Shown: positions 10,613-20,699 of the stretch, one piece after another
Numbering within the stretch: the first letter of the stretch is position 1
Layout: each line of letters opens with the position of its first letter
Assembly: GCF_004193775.1 (NCBI RefSeq)
Contig: NC_041009.1
Location: 42,773,534 to 42,837,533, forward strand
Source of the DNA: Glycine soja
Lineage: Eukaryota > Streptophyta > Magnoliopsida > Fabales > Fabaceae
Reading direction: 5' to 3'
DNA length: 64,000 nt
The notes under the pieces: generated by a model
Seen by the model: only the letters and a program-made list of their open reading frames with translations
What the model was told of the DNA's origin: nothing
The model's database searches: none
Made by a program: the position numbers and the translations under genes

Positions 10613-12463
10613 TCAATTAATGCTCCATTCAAGGTATGGCTGGTTTAAGATTTGTTTTATTTCTACGTACCTTAGAGAAGGAAACAACTTTCGCAAATGT
10701 TCCAAGTCAACATCCAAATACTTTAGGTACTTGAGATACACCATCTCCACACCCCAATCATTATTTTCACCATGATCCAAACTTTTGAGTTTTCCTCCTG
10801 TTATATGTAGCTCTCTCAATTCCAATTCTTGAGGTAGTTTGCTAGGCTTCAACCATTCTGGAATATTTTGGCCAGGAAAGCCTTCAAGATGCAACTTTTT
10901 CAAACTTGAAGGCACACTTATCTGAATATCAATGTACCTTGTGTCAAATACACCCCATGATATTTTTAGACGCTCAAGTCTACGCAACTTTTCCAAGCTT
11001 TCAAACTCGCCTTCTTGGATCACGGCCCCACTTCCTATACGTATGCTGAGTCGCTCTAGTCTTTTCAATCTTGCAGCAATATCAGATATTCTGCAGGGAG
11101 TCTTGCTAGAACTACCTAATACAAATCCCTTCAGTACCTCAAGCCAAGTCAGGTTCTGAATCCCCTTTGGCATTCTGTCCAACAAGTAGCACTCTGACAA
11201 ATTCAAATACCGGAGCCATCGCAATGATGAAATATCACTAGGTAGCGTTTCTAGATTGTGACAGGCCTTGAGATCTAGAGTTTCTAGGCTCTCAATTTTT
11301 ACGATGGAAGGTGGAAGCTCGAATATTCTTGATATCCCTCGAAGGCTAAGACAGAACAAATACTCGTGACCACTCAACTCCTTGAGGAATTCTTCACTGT
11401 CCACTTCAATATGATGTTTTGGTGAATCTTTCGTCCAACGACCAAGTTGAAGCACCAGCAAATCCTTCATTTTGGCCATCCATCCGGGTCCAAAATTAAG
11501 ATAACTTGCACCAACATTATAAATATAATAGCAACGGTTAGATTTAAAGCCAAAGCCATCACTTAATTTAATTTTACGTTGGTCAAGTACTAAACGTTCA
11601 TACCCAATATCACTGGCAGGAGATGAAGATGAGGTCTTTATTTGTGAATAATAACCACAAATCGGCAGTTGCTCATTTTGAAACAATGGACTTAGTGACT
11701 TGTGACGGAGCAACGGATTAATTTTAAATTTACTCGCAATGGGAGACTTGCCATTACCATGGGGTACAATTACTTTACCCTCCAAAAGAGGATCAACCAC
11801 TTGGTCAAACGGAGAGAACCAGAAAGAGATTTCCCTTCTCTTGAAAACAGCATTTTCAGGAAACTGCAAGAGAGATGAGAAGCAACGTTTGTCAAAACGA
11901 CCAAGGCTGTTATAATAGTCCTTAATAATTTGCAAGTCCTCCTCCTGATGAAGTTGTGGAGTGGTGGAAGAAGGGAGTGGTGTGACATGATGAGATGATT
12001 GTCCAGATGGGAGAGCAGCTTGAGCATGATGAGATGATTGTCCAGATGAGGCAGCAGCTTGAGCATGATGAGATGATTGTCCAGATGAGGCAGCAGCTTG
12101 AGCATGATGAGATGATTGTCCAGATGAGGCAGCAGCTTGAGCATGATGAGATGATTGTCCAGATGAGGCAGCAGCTTGAGCATGATGAGCAGCTGGCAGC
12201 AACTTTAGAGTTGAATTCCATATTTTCTGGCAAAAGTGTCCCTCCTCTTCCCTCAACTTAGCTATGTTTTTGTTGCGAATATAGCCATCCACAACCGCTA
12301 ACGTGTCAAGGAGTTCTTCTTCATTCTCCTTCACCTTCAAAAACACCTCCTTTATCTTGTTCAACTCAGACTTCAAATCATTCAATTTCCCTTCTTTTTC
12401 TACTCTCTCCAGATCCTTCAACACTCTATCCACTGCTTTAAAGCGATTTGTTCGAATAGACAT
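10613..12463 (-). CDS. CNL-derived coiled coil / winged-helix / LRR protein lacking NB-ARC
   Basis: One uninterrupted 616-codon frame. Residues 1-92 are charged and Leu/Lys/Glu-rich, like a coiled coil (DRVLKDLERVEKEGKLNDL). Residues 93-157 are five 13-residue repeats, HHAQAAASSGQSS (the fifth has ALPSGQSS). Residues 174-250 resemble the winged-helix part of a CNL (DKRCFSSLLQFPENAVFKRR, then IASKFKINP). Leucine-rich repeats run from about 366 to 600 (PPSIVKIESLETLDLKACHN). No P-loop (GxGGxGKT), RNBS or GLPL motif is found, so the nucleotide-binding module is missing. The closest remembered relatives are RPP13-like protein 4/ZAR1-type CNLs. Without a nucleotide switch it is unlikely to act as a standard receptor; decoy, helper or decaying paralogue are all possible. 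A TATA-like site lies about 180 bases upstream. The intact frame argues against simple decay. Confidence 0.8.
   Translation of the reverse strand: MSIRTNRFKAVDRVLKDLERVEKEGKLNDLKSELNKIKEVFLKVKENEEELLDTLAVVDGYIRNKNIAKLREEEGHFCQKIWNSTLKLLPAAHHAQAAASSGQSSHHAQAAASSGQSSHHAQAAASSGQSSHHAQAAASSGQSSHHAQAALPSGQSSHHVTPLPSSTTPQLHQEEDLQIIKDYYNSLGRFDKRCFSSLLQFPENAVFKRREISFWFSPFDQVVDPLLEGKVIVPHGNGKSPIASKFKINPLLRHKSLSPLFQNEQLPICGYYSQIKTSSSSPASDIGYERLVLDQRKIKLSDGFGFKSNRCYYIYNVGASYLNFGPGWMAKMKDLLVLQLGRWTKDSPKHHIEVDSEEFLKELSGHEYLFCLSLRGISRIFELPPSIVKIESLETLDLKACHNLETLPSDISSLRWLRYLNLSECYLLDRMPKGIQNLTWLEVLKGFVLGSSSKTPCRISDIAARLKRLERLSIRIGSGAVIQEGEFESLEKLRRLERLKISWGVFDTRYIDIQISVPSSLKKLHLEGFPGQNIPEWLKPSKLPQELELRELHITGGKLKSLDHGENNDWGVEMVYLKYLKYLDVDLEHLRKLFPSLRYVEIKQILNQPYLEWSIN
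11986..12180 (-). repeat. 39-bp in-frame tandem repeat, five units
   Basis: Five contiguous 39-bp units at 11986-12024, 12025-12063, 12064-12102, 12103-12141 and 12142-12180. The first listed unit (C-terminal in the protein) differs slightly; the other four look identical. The unit length is a multiple of three, so copy-number change keeps the reading frame. Near-identity indicates recent expansion. Confidence 0.95.
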
Positions 12464-12640
12464 TTTCTTTTTTGCTTCAGGGACAGACTTTATGCTGCCA
12501 GATGAAAGACTTTATGGTGGAGGATGATTTTGTGTGATTTTATGGAAAACAGATGAAAGAAACAATATATTTTTACAATAAGATTGAGGGACACAATGGT
12601 GAGTGATTTTGTGACTTGATGCAGAACTGAAGAAAAGACC

Positions 12641-12653
12641 GCAATATATATAG
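12641..12653 (-). promoter_or_regulatory. TATA-like box of the LRR gene
   Basis: On the minus strand this reads CTATATATATTGC, about 180 bases before the ATG at 12463, in an otherwise transcript-like leader. A diverged copy of the same block sits at about 13825-13850. Confidence 0.45.
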
Positions 12654-13046
12654 TTTTTGAAAATTATAAATTATGACATCAAGTTACACTCATGGGATCA
12701 AATGACAAAAGTTTAACGTCATCCTTTTCTTGACTTGGAATTTGATGTAACTTGGTTTTCACTCAATAGAATTTGTTCAGAAACTTAAACTCAGGAAATA
12801 AAATTAAATATGAATTTGTCTATGGTAAAACAACAAAATTATAAAATTCATACATAACAAGACAATGTTGCTTCATGTACTTTTTTAAAACTCCGACAAA
12901 GAAAATAGAAGGTTTTTGTAGAAAATAAAGAATTTATTAAATTGAAACGGCAGAAATCAGGAAAGGAGGCAAGAATAAAGAAGAGTCTTTGCGTGGGAAA
13001 ATATGATGAAAGAAAAGTATCTTTCTTTTTGTTTTCCTCTGGCAAG

Positions 13047-13262
13047 GAATTATTCCAATAGACAAAGACATGCAAAGAATACCAAAAACATGTTTCACGT
13101 CATTCTTTCTTCCCAGGAAAAAACTGTCACTGTATTCTATCCTTTGTTTCACAAATGGAATTATTCCAACAGACTATGACAAGGAAAGAGAACCCAAATA
13201 CCCAATAACATTTTTGACATCATTCTTTTTTCATCGAGAAATTGTCACAGTTGTCCACCCTT
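13047..13262. repeat. Imperfect ~108-bp tandem repeat in the LRR upstream region
   Basis: Unit 1 (about 13047-13154) and unit 2 (about 13155-13262) share GGAATTATTCCAA.AGAC, CATCATTCTTT or its variant, AACTGTCAC and CTTTGTTTCACA in the same order, with many substitutions. An older duplication inside copy 1. Confidence 0.65.
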
Positions 13263-13905
13263 TCTTTCACAGTGAAGTAGAAGAATACAATTTTCAATTG
13301 TTAATTTTGTAATTAATTTGGACTACTCATTGAATTAAATGAATACACTCTAGCAGCGTTCCCTTTACATTTACATTACTAATTTCAGCACCAATTCCTT
13401 AGATTAAATACGGGTTTCATGTCCCAATCCCAATCCCCTTACATTTATGAGGGTGCATCCCTGATACATTGCATTAATTAGAAATGAAGCATGACAAACC
13501 TTAAAATTAAACAAGGAGGGACATTTGCTACCAGTGCGAAGAAATGCCAACAGGAATAAAGTACTAAATTATAAATTTGCTCAAGTATATTGTAAAATGT
13601 ATATTACTAGATCGATAGCCATAGTATACCACGTTTGTGTCATTATTGCACACTTTATTAGTAATTGTTTATGAAAGAAACAGTGTATTTTTATAAGATT
13701 GAGGTACAGAGGTGAAAGGTTTTGGGATTTTATGAGAAAATGATGAAAGAAATAGTATAGTTTTGCATGATAGACACAATTGCGGGAGATTTTATGACTT
13801 GATGTAAAACTGAAGAAAGGCCCGCAATATATATATATATATATATTATTGCACTGCACCGAGTTTTTTTTCTTTTAAAAGATTATGGCATCAATTTAGA
13901 TTATT

Positions 13906-14464
13906 TTTGAGAAGATATTTAAGTTCATTTTTAACTTAAAAATTCATTTGACTATTTGGTGAATAAATTTTTCATCGCAGTTTTTAGTATTTTTTGAAAT
14001 ACCACTTGAAATAATATATTTTAAAACACTAACTTTTTATTTTTTATTTTTTCAGGTATTTTAATAACTAGTTTTATTGAACACTTATAATTTAACAAAG
14101 TATTTTTTTTTTTTGTTTTCAACTAACTGCAAGCTAGAAACTGATAGAAGTTAAAAATCTAGTTTATTAAATGATGTGTTCGGTAAAATTAACTATTAGA
14201 ATAACTAAAAGTATAAAATAACAAAAAATAATAAAATTGATTTATTTTAATAGGATAAACAAAACATTTTATAAATATATTAAGAATAAAAAAATATAAA
14301 AAGTTAAAAACTAGAAATAAACGATTTAAATAATACTTTAAGCAACATTATAAATAATGATAAAAATTACTAAAAAAAATTTGTTTATCGAATAACCTAA
14401 AAGATTGTTCAGTTAATAAAAAAAATCAAAACTAACTACAATATGTTATCCAACAAAATCTTAA
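13906..14464. mobile_element. ~560-bp AT-rich insertion within copy 2
   Basis: Defined by the break in homology between the two upstream copies (after TGGCATCAATTTAGATTA and before ACTCATCATTACATGAAATT). Its interior is AT-rich with partial inverted symmetry and no open frame. Exact ends and target duplication are not resolved. Confidence 0.45.
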
Positions 14465-14742
14465 ACTCATCATTACATGAAATTAAATGACAAAAATTTA
14501 ATGTCATTCTTTTCTTTACATGGAACTAAATGCTTGTTGCCTGGTAGTATTCACCCAGAAGAAATTGTTTAGAAACTTAACTCATCTATAGTAAAAACAA
14601 TTATAAAATTCATACTATCATACATAAGAAGACAGTGTTGATTCACGTAATTTTTTAAAACTCCTGCAGAGAAAATAGTATTTTTTTTTTTGTAAAAATA
14701 AAGAATTTATTAAATGGAGATGACAACAATCATGAAGGGAGG

Positions 14743-15953
14743 TGTTAAGTCATGGACAAGTGCATGTACTAATTTGTCTCAAGTAGTAAAGTACTCAAAG
14801 TCCGATTATCGATTTTTACGGAGACTTTGTTTTATATTTGTATTGAATAATTTCCAATTTATTAGAGAAAAAGATAAGATGAGATATAACAGATAAATTT
14901 AAAAGAACATGGTAATGACTATTAATAGAAAACAAAAAAAAATAGTAAAAAATTCAATGAGATGAGAATATTAGGACTTAACATGCCTTATTTGACTAAG
15001 ATATATATTATTTGAGATTTTTTTCTATTAATTAGGTGAATTTTTCTTATCCACATCGATTAGAATACTTGTCCTTGATGTCTCACGATGACAAGTCTAT
15101 CTTCCAAATATCTTTGCAAAGAATAAATAGATAAGATGCATGAAGTTCTAATTCTAGATGTTTGCTTTAATGCATGAGCATAATGCAATCACTCTATGTC
15201 TAACAATGATTTTATTAAGATACTCCTTCCTTTTAGTTCTATAAAAAATTACCCTTGGTCGAGCGACTAATTTCTAAAACAGATGCATGCAAGACCTTCC
15301 TTGTATTTCTATTAAGGATTATCATCTGTCGAGGACCTAACCTCCAAATATGATGCAAGGATGAATGATTCATGAAATTAAAAGCATGAAATGATAATAA
15401 AAAAAAAACATCTGTTTGCATTGATAGATATGAAGTATACAATACATCTTTTGATTTTTTAAGTCTGTCAGACCCTAATTAAAAATTTAGCCTCTCATAA
15501 CCATAAGTGGTCTTACACTAGAAAAGCGGTATAGAAACTGATGGAGGAGAAGTGATGAAAAAAGGAATAGAAAATGATGAAAGAAAAGAAAGAATTTAGG
15601 AGAGTTCTCAGACTTTAGGTGTGTATTGGAGTACTCTAAGACTCAATGTATCTTTTCTCTTTGGCTTGACTCTCTTTTATAACTGCTGGAGTGGACTTGT
15701 GCTTGACTCCCTTTCTATGATTGGTGAAGTGAACTTAGGTCTCATACAAAAAATCTTTCTTATTTATATTTTTTATATTTTCTAGATCTTTTTTGCTTTT
15801 AATTCATCATTTTAATATCTACAAACCATAAATAAGAAAAATACCAATTCTTAACATTTAAGCTAAAAATAACTGTTAATTAAATATTTATAAAAACATT
15901 TTAATATATTTTTATTATAAAAAATAGTTTACATTTAACTGTTATAATAAACA
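14743..15953. mobile_element. ~1.2-kb insertion, candidate solo LTR
   Basis: A second break in homology between the upstream copies. The inserted block begins TGTTAAG and ends near AAACA, has no coding potential, and contains an imperfectly repeated segment at 15050-15400 and a TTTTATAAC motif near 15675. TG...CA ends and length would suit a solo LTR, but no 5-bp target duplication was confirmed. Confidence 0.35.
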
Positions 15954-16205
15954 ACATTCTTTTGATGGGAAAATTATGAAAAAATGGTATCTTTCCTTTT
16001 TCAATAAATTATTCCAATAGACAACAACAAGGAAAAAACCCCAAAACATGTTTCACAAATGGAATAATAAATAGATTTATTAAAGTGAATACTCTAGTAG
16101 TGCATTTATTTTTATTTTTTTAGCAAAAAGGAACGAGGGTCACAAGTGTGGGGATGATATTCTAAATATGTAGGCACTAACTCCTATCACCCCAAAACAA
16201 TCAAA

Positions 16206-16208
<3 letters not shown>

Positions 16209-16265
<57 letters not shown>
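16209..16265. repeat. (AT)n microsatellite
   Basis: About 28 uninterrupted AT units, followed by a short AGAG-rich tract. Confidence 0.98.
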
Positions 16266-16268
<3 letters not shown>

Positions 16269-16477
16269 AGAGAAAGAGAGAGATAAATATTTACCAAAGA
16301 GCTCCAACCGGGGAGAATCCCAGAGGTATAGCCCAAAACTTGAGAACCTAAAATAAGAAGCTTGTCAACACAATCATTGTCTTCCGTGTATATGTGAGTG
16401 ATTCTAAACCTAAAACTTTAAGTTAGCTTAATACAATTTAAGCATATAATATAAATGCATCAAGAGTGAATTAGAGT

Positions 16478-17314
16478 TAGGGGTGTAAGCCACTTAGTTT
16501 GGATTGAGTTTAATCAAACATATGATCTAACTCAATCAAATTTTAACAAGTTGATTTGGATTCATTTTTTAAGAATAAAAAATAAAATTCAATTCAAACC
16601 AATCCTTTTATAAATGATTTGGGTTGGATTGGGTCAACAGGTCAAAATATTTAAGTTTGTCCTTAACCTATTTATCTATGTATCCATGGAGGATGAAAAA
16701 TTAAATATGTCATATTTGAGATAAAGAATTTCAATAAACACAGTGAAGATAAGTTTGAAACATATAATTTCTATCAAAACCAACGAGACATTTGGGTTGG
16801 ATTGAGTCAACGGATCAAAATATTTAAGTTTGTCCTTAACCTATTTATCTATGTATCCATGAAGGATGAGAAATTAAACATTTCATATTTGAGATAAAAA
16901 ATTTCAATAAACTTAATGAGGATAAGTTTGAAACATATAATTTTTCTATCAAAACCAACGAGACATTAAATAATTTTAATCAATAAAATCCTTGTTGCTT
17001 TGATCAGACTAAGGATATATTGCTCATTACTCAATTAAGGTCGATAAATTAATGTAATTAATAGTCAATAACATTTATTTTTTTTAAAGTTAAAAATATA
17101 TATTACATATTACACAGATTAATAACAATAATTTAATATAAATTAACAAGTTAATGAGTCAGATTTTTGATATTAAAACCTGTGATCAATCCAAAACTCA
17201 ATGGACGAATTTGATTGATTCCATTCCAATCTAATCTATATACAAAAATTACTCAACACAACATATTTGGATTAATTTGAGTTAATTCGAATTAACAATT
17301 GATTTACACCCGTA
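16478..17314. mobile_element. Non-autonomous hAT-type element, 837 bp
   Basis: The left end begins TAGGGGTGTAA and the right end is its complement with one change (TTACACCCGTA). Both are flanked by the identical 8-bp sequence ATTAGAGT (16470-16477 and 17315-17322). Short ends of this type with an 8-bp target duplication are hallmarks of the hAT superfamily. No transposase frame is present. The interior carries a 173-bp tandem duplication. Confidence 0.85.
16617..16964. repeat. 173-bp tandem duplication inside the hAT element
   Basis: Units 16617-16789 and 16790-16964 both run from ATTTGGGTTGGATTG to AAAACCAACGAGACA with only scattered differences. The duplication lies wholly within the element, so it arose in the element or its progenitor. 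Confidence 0.9.
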
Positions 17315-17352
17315 ATTAGAGTTGGCTTGCAAGAAGAGCTCAGAATCAGTTT

Positions 17353-17619
17353 TCAACCTAAGATTGTGCCAACCTTTACTATCCGCGCGCCTTTTCTATT
17401 GCCAAGATGGTTGCCATTGATTCCAATATGAGACGCAAAAGCACCAACGAAATTCAACTCAATATCTATGAAAATACCAACAGAACCTTTGGCTACTCCA
17501 TCTGAATTACACTTCATCCAAGACAGTCTCCGAGGCCTCCAAATCACTTCTTTGATTGACTCTGCTTTCCTCGGCTGGGAACGCACATCAAATGTTTTTT
17601 TAATTTTGAAGTCCAACAT
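17353..17619 (-). pseudogene. LINE-type RNase H fragment
   Basis: The 88-codon frame contains WRPRRLSWMKCNSDGVAKG followed by GIFIDIELNFVGAFASHIG, which is the start of the RNase H-like domain found in plant non-LTR retrotransposon polyproteins and their domesticated scraps (typical pattern W.PP..GW.KcN.DGA). Only about one third of the domain remains, and the segment between the catalytic Asp region and GIF is shortened. There is no reverse transcriptase nearby. Non-functional. Confidence 0.65.
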
Positions 17620-19440
17620 ATTTACATTTTAAGAATTAATTTATTATAGCTTAAATTGATTTAGAAGATTAATAAAATAAAATAAACAAAATTAAATATT
17701 AATTAATCCAAGAAAAATAATATGATAAAATATCTTACGAAGTCTCACTACAAACACTAACTAAAAAAAGAGGAAAGATTGATTCTTGAATAATCTCCAA
17801 CAATGTTTTTCTAGCATAACTAAAGCATCTGAAATTTCTGAAGCTCAAGCCTTCTCTTTTCTTTGGTTTTCACTTTGCACTAACTAGTCCTAGATAGCCC
17901 ATGTATCTTTTTCCCCTTGTCCCCATCAGAAGTTATTGATCATAGTCTCCATTTCATCATAGAGACTCAGGGAGTTTCAAACACAAACTTTGAATGACTT
18001 ATTAGACCATAGCCTTGGACATGAGAGAATATGACTCTTTCTGATATGCATAGGATAGCTAGTTTTACTTAAATTTAAAAACATACATCGATACTGCTTA
18101 GTTCAAATACACAACCACTTGACTCCCAAAACTCAGGTTGTCCTTAGAAGACTTGGCAAGCACAACTTTATAAATGCATACTCTTCTATCCATAAACAAC
18201 AGATGCCTACATATTCATTGTTAAACCTATTACTTGCAATTCAGTTAAATGTGACTTCCTAACCAAAAGGATTCCAATATTAAAATGGCTCAACTGAGTA
18301 ATCATAAATTCAAAACACCAAAACAAGCAAACAAACAACAAATTGAAATTAGGTTTCTAAAACCTAAATGCACTGGTGAGTCATTACTCGTTCGGAATAG
18401 AAGGCCCAATCATAGCAACTGTGAGGAATTTTGTGAATATTAAACATTTACACACTATTAATAGTTGAAAAATACAAAAATGAGGATAACTCGTTCATGG
18501 TCATATCCAATCTCAACAATTTGATGAACAACTTCAGTGTGTCACAAGTTAACAGCTTAAACCATCCCATTAAAGCAGTTTGAATTAGCAAACCATTTTA
18601 CTAAGAAAAAAATGTTGATTCAGTAACAACAAATTAAAGCAAGAAGACAGTAAACCATATTATCTTGTTCAATCATACAATGCAATGTGATGAAAATCCA
18701 CAACAAAGATACAGATCTGTTTAGCATGCCACGTACACTTTCCTCACAATTTCAGAAATTGGTGAAAGTCAAGAGTGACTTTCAAATGCTAATAATATCT
18801 AGGAAAAAGAAACAAAAAGGTTCAATTCATTTTTCTAATTGCAGAGTCTTCAATGGTTGTGTAGGTATGATGAGAAGTAAGAAAAGTATATGAAAAAATG
18901 GAGGAAGATAAAACTAATAAAGATAATTTGGTGGGACTTTCTTTACTTTTAACAACAACTTTTACGAATTATAAGGATAAAATGATATTTTGTTTGGTAA
19001 TATAAATTTTGCTCGATAATTTTAAGTAATACATACGTCCATAACTCAGGTCAAATATGCAAAATCTTGTCTTCCAAAACTGAGGTTGCCCCACAAAACT
19101 TTGCAAGCACAAGTTTCTAAATGCATACTCTGTATTAATGTCGAGATCCAAACTTATAACATGTAAATACTGATATTTATTATTACTTCTCAACACAAGA
19201 GGCTTCTTAGATAACAAGTTATAACTAATGGACTCAACAACTAATCACACTGCTCAATAATTTTAAATTTATGTTTTCACCATCCAATGTTATTATTCAA
19301 GAAGAGGAAAAGATCCAAATCCAAAAAAAACTACAGGTCCACATCTTGCAGATAGCCTCCATTATATTCTCAAACAGGTATCAGAAAACACTGAAGGCAC
19401 ATCCCTCACACCATCTTGGAATGTTGGGGTAGATCGAACT
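17620..19440. other. Intergenic with a diverged ~60-bp direct repeat
   Basis: No gene is recognised. A segment near 18126-18186 (CCCAAAACTCAGGTTG ... AAATGCATACTC) recurs in the same orientation near 19074-19134 (TCCAAAACTGAGGTTG ... AAATGCATACTC), so part of this region is an old duplication. Small open frames at 18687-18893 and 18969-19217 have no family motifs. Confidence 0.5.
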
Positions 19441-19442
19441 AA

Positions 19443-20699
19443 CTAGACAGGGTATTTATATAGCTGAAGAACCTTCTGCCAAGCTGGTCTGTTACTAATA
19501 TCATCCCACCAAGCACTCACATGCTTCCTGTCTCTGACCAAATTTCCTCTCCCGGTTTGGTTCACCAAATAGTGACCAAATGGGAGGTGGCTAAGATCAG
19601 CAAGGCTGAAGAAGTCACCAGCCAAGTACTTGCTCTTTGACAGCCTCTCCTCATAAACATCCAGCACCTTCTCAATCTTTTTATCACTTTCTTCTATCAC
19701 TTTTTGGTCCGAAGGAGCCCCTGTTAATGGCGCAAACAGAACATTAATAACCAAGTTGTAGAGTGGTGGGTGAAAGTTATGAGCTTCCACTTCAAGCCAT
19801 TGTTCCACTAGACCCTTTTCTTCTATTGTCTTTCCCAATAAGTCAGTCCCTTGGTCTTTATACTTCTCAGCTAAGTATCTGATTATTGCACGAGATTCTG
19901 CACATTGGTTTAAAATCAGTGTATTAGTATTGAATATAGACCATCCTGAAGTTGCAAAAAGCAAAGAAAACAAATTTGGGGATGTAAGCATTCAGCCTTT
20001 CAGATTATCCTACTTCCAATTTTGACACAACAAAAAACAATTATTACTAACACCATTAAGGATTGTTATAGTTACATGCATGATGCATCAAACCACAACA
20101 TGTGTTTATAAAAAAGAAACTGAAAATCTAATTTCATGGAGTAACTAAATTGTAACCCCCTCTGCCTCCTTTTAAAACAAAGGAATAGCAATTAGGAAAG
20201 ACAATAGTTACAGGACAAAAATGAACGATCCTAACCTCACAATTCAAATAACATTAATAAGGACTAAACAAGGTAAGAACTTCAAGGAAAGATCAAAATT
20301 TCAAAACCACCAACCTATTAACTACATGACACAGGAAAAAAAAATGCAGAAATAATAAAGGGGCTAAAAGGGTTTACCATAGAGAGTATAATCACCGTCT
20401 TGAATAACAGGAAGGGATCCAAATGGCTGCAGATTTATTAGACACAGGAATAATCAAACATGAAAACATTTAAAAAAAATATGGAAACCAAGTGAAGCAA
20501 ACTGTGTGAATTGTGATAGAGCAAAAAAAAAAAAAAATTGAAAGAAAAACTGAACCTGCAGCTTAAGGAACTCAGGTTCCTTATTCTCTCCCTTGAAGAG
20601 ATCAACATGCACTGTTTCAAACTCAATTTCCTTCTCAATCAGACACACCAGGACCCTCTTGGGGGATCCATAGGTTGGACCATACACCTTCACCACCAT
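19443..20699 (-). CDS. Phi-class glutathione S-transferase, three exons (copy A)
   Basis: Exons on the minus strand: 20699-20556, 20426-20378 and 19897-19443, with GT-AG introns and phases 0 and 1, the standard plant GSTF structure. The product is 215 residues, the usual family length. Residues 1-80 are the thioredoxin-fold GSH-binding domain: VYGPTYGSPKR loop, PFGSLPVIQDGD with the cis-Pro, and ESRAI (65-69) that contacts glutathione. The rest is the all-helical domain with FSLADLSHLPF. Family role is cytosolic GSH conjugation or peroxide reduction for xenobiotics and stress products. The loop has Ser12, close to but not exactly at the canonical serine position (one residue is missing in the loop). 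A tandem-cluster member; its intact partner is at 27.3 kb in opposite orientation. Confidence 0.93.

Larger units (their letters stand above)
12540..13370 (-). repeat. Upstream region of the LRR gene, copy 1
   Basis: This stretch contains the leader, the TATA-like box and distal sequence of the LRR gene, and recurs in diverged form at 13680-13905, 14465-14742 and 15955-16120. Shared landmarks include ATGAAAGAAACA, GACTTGATG, GAAGAAA...GCAATATATAT, AAATGACAAAA, TTATAAAATTCATAC and AAAGAATTTATTAAAT. The order is conserved. Confidence 0.75.
13680..16120 (-). repeat. Orphan copy 2 of the LRR upstream region, split by two insertions
   Basis: Homology to 12540-13370 is found in three blocks in collinear order: 13680-13905, 14465-14742 and 15955-16120. 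The gaps correspond to extra sequence not present in copy 1. No LRR coding sequence lies on the downstream (lower-coordinate) side at 13370-13680, so the duplicated promoter no longer drives a gene, or the duplication never included one. Confidence 0.65.

Noticed and set aside
11770..12233. Two further minus-strand frames across the same repeat (MLKLLPHLDNHLI and SSCSSCCLIWTII repeats)
   Set aside because: Alternative frames of the LRR gene's repeat; both run out shortly after the repeat ends.
11995..12261. Plus-strand open frame of 88 codons with a regular MIVQMRQQLEHDE repeat, resembling a coiled coil
   Set aside because: It is the antisense reading of the 39-bp coding repeat. Repeats of length divisible by three stay open in several frames; there is no promoter or further coding sequence around it.
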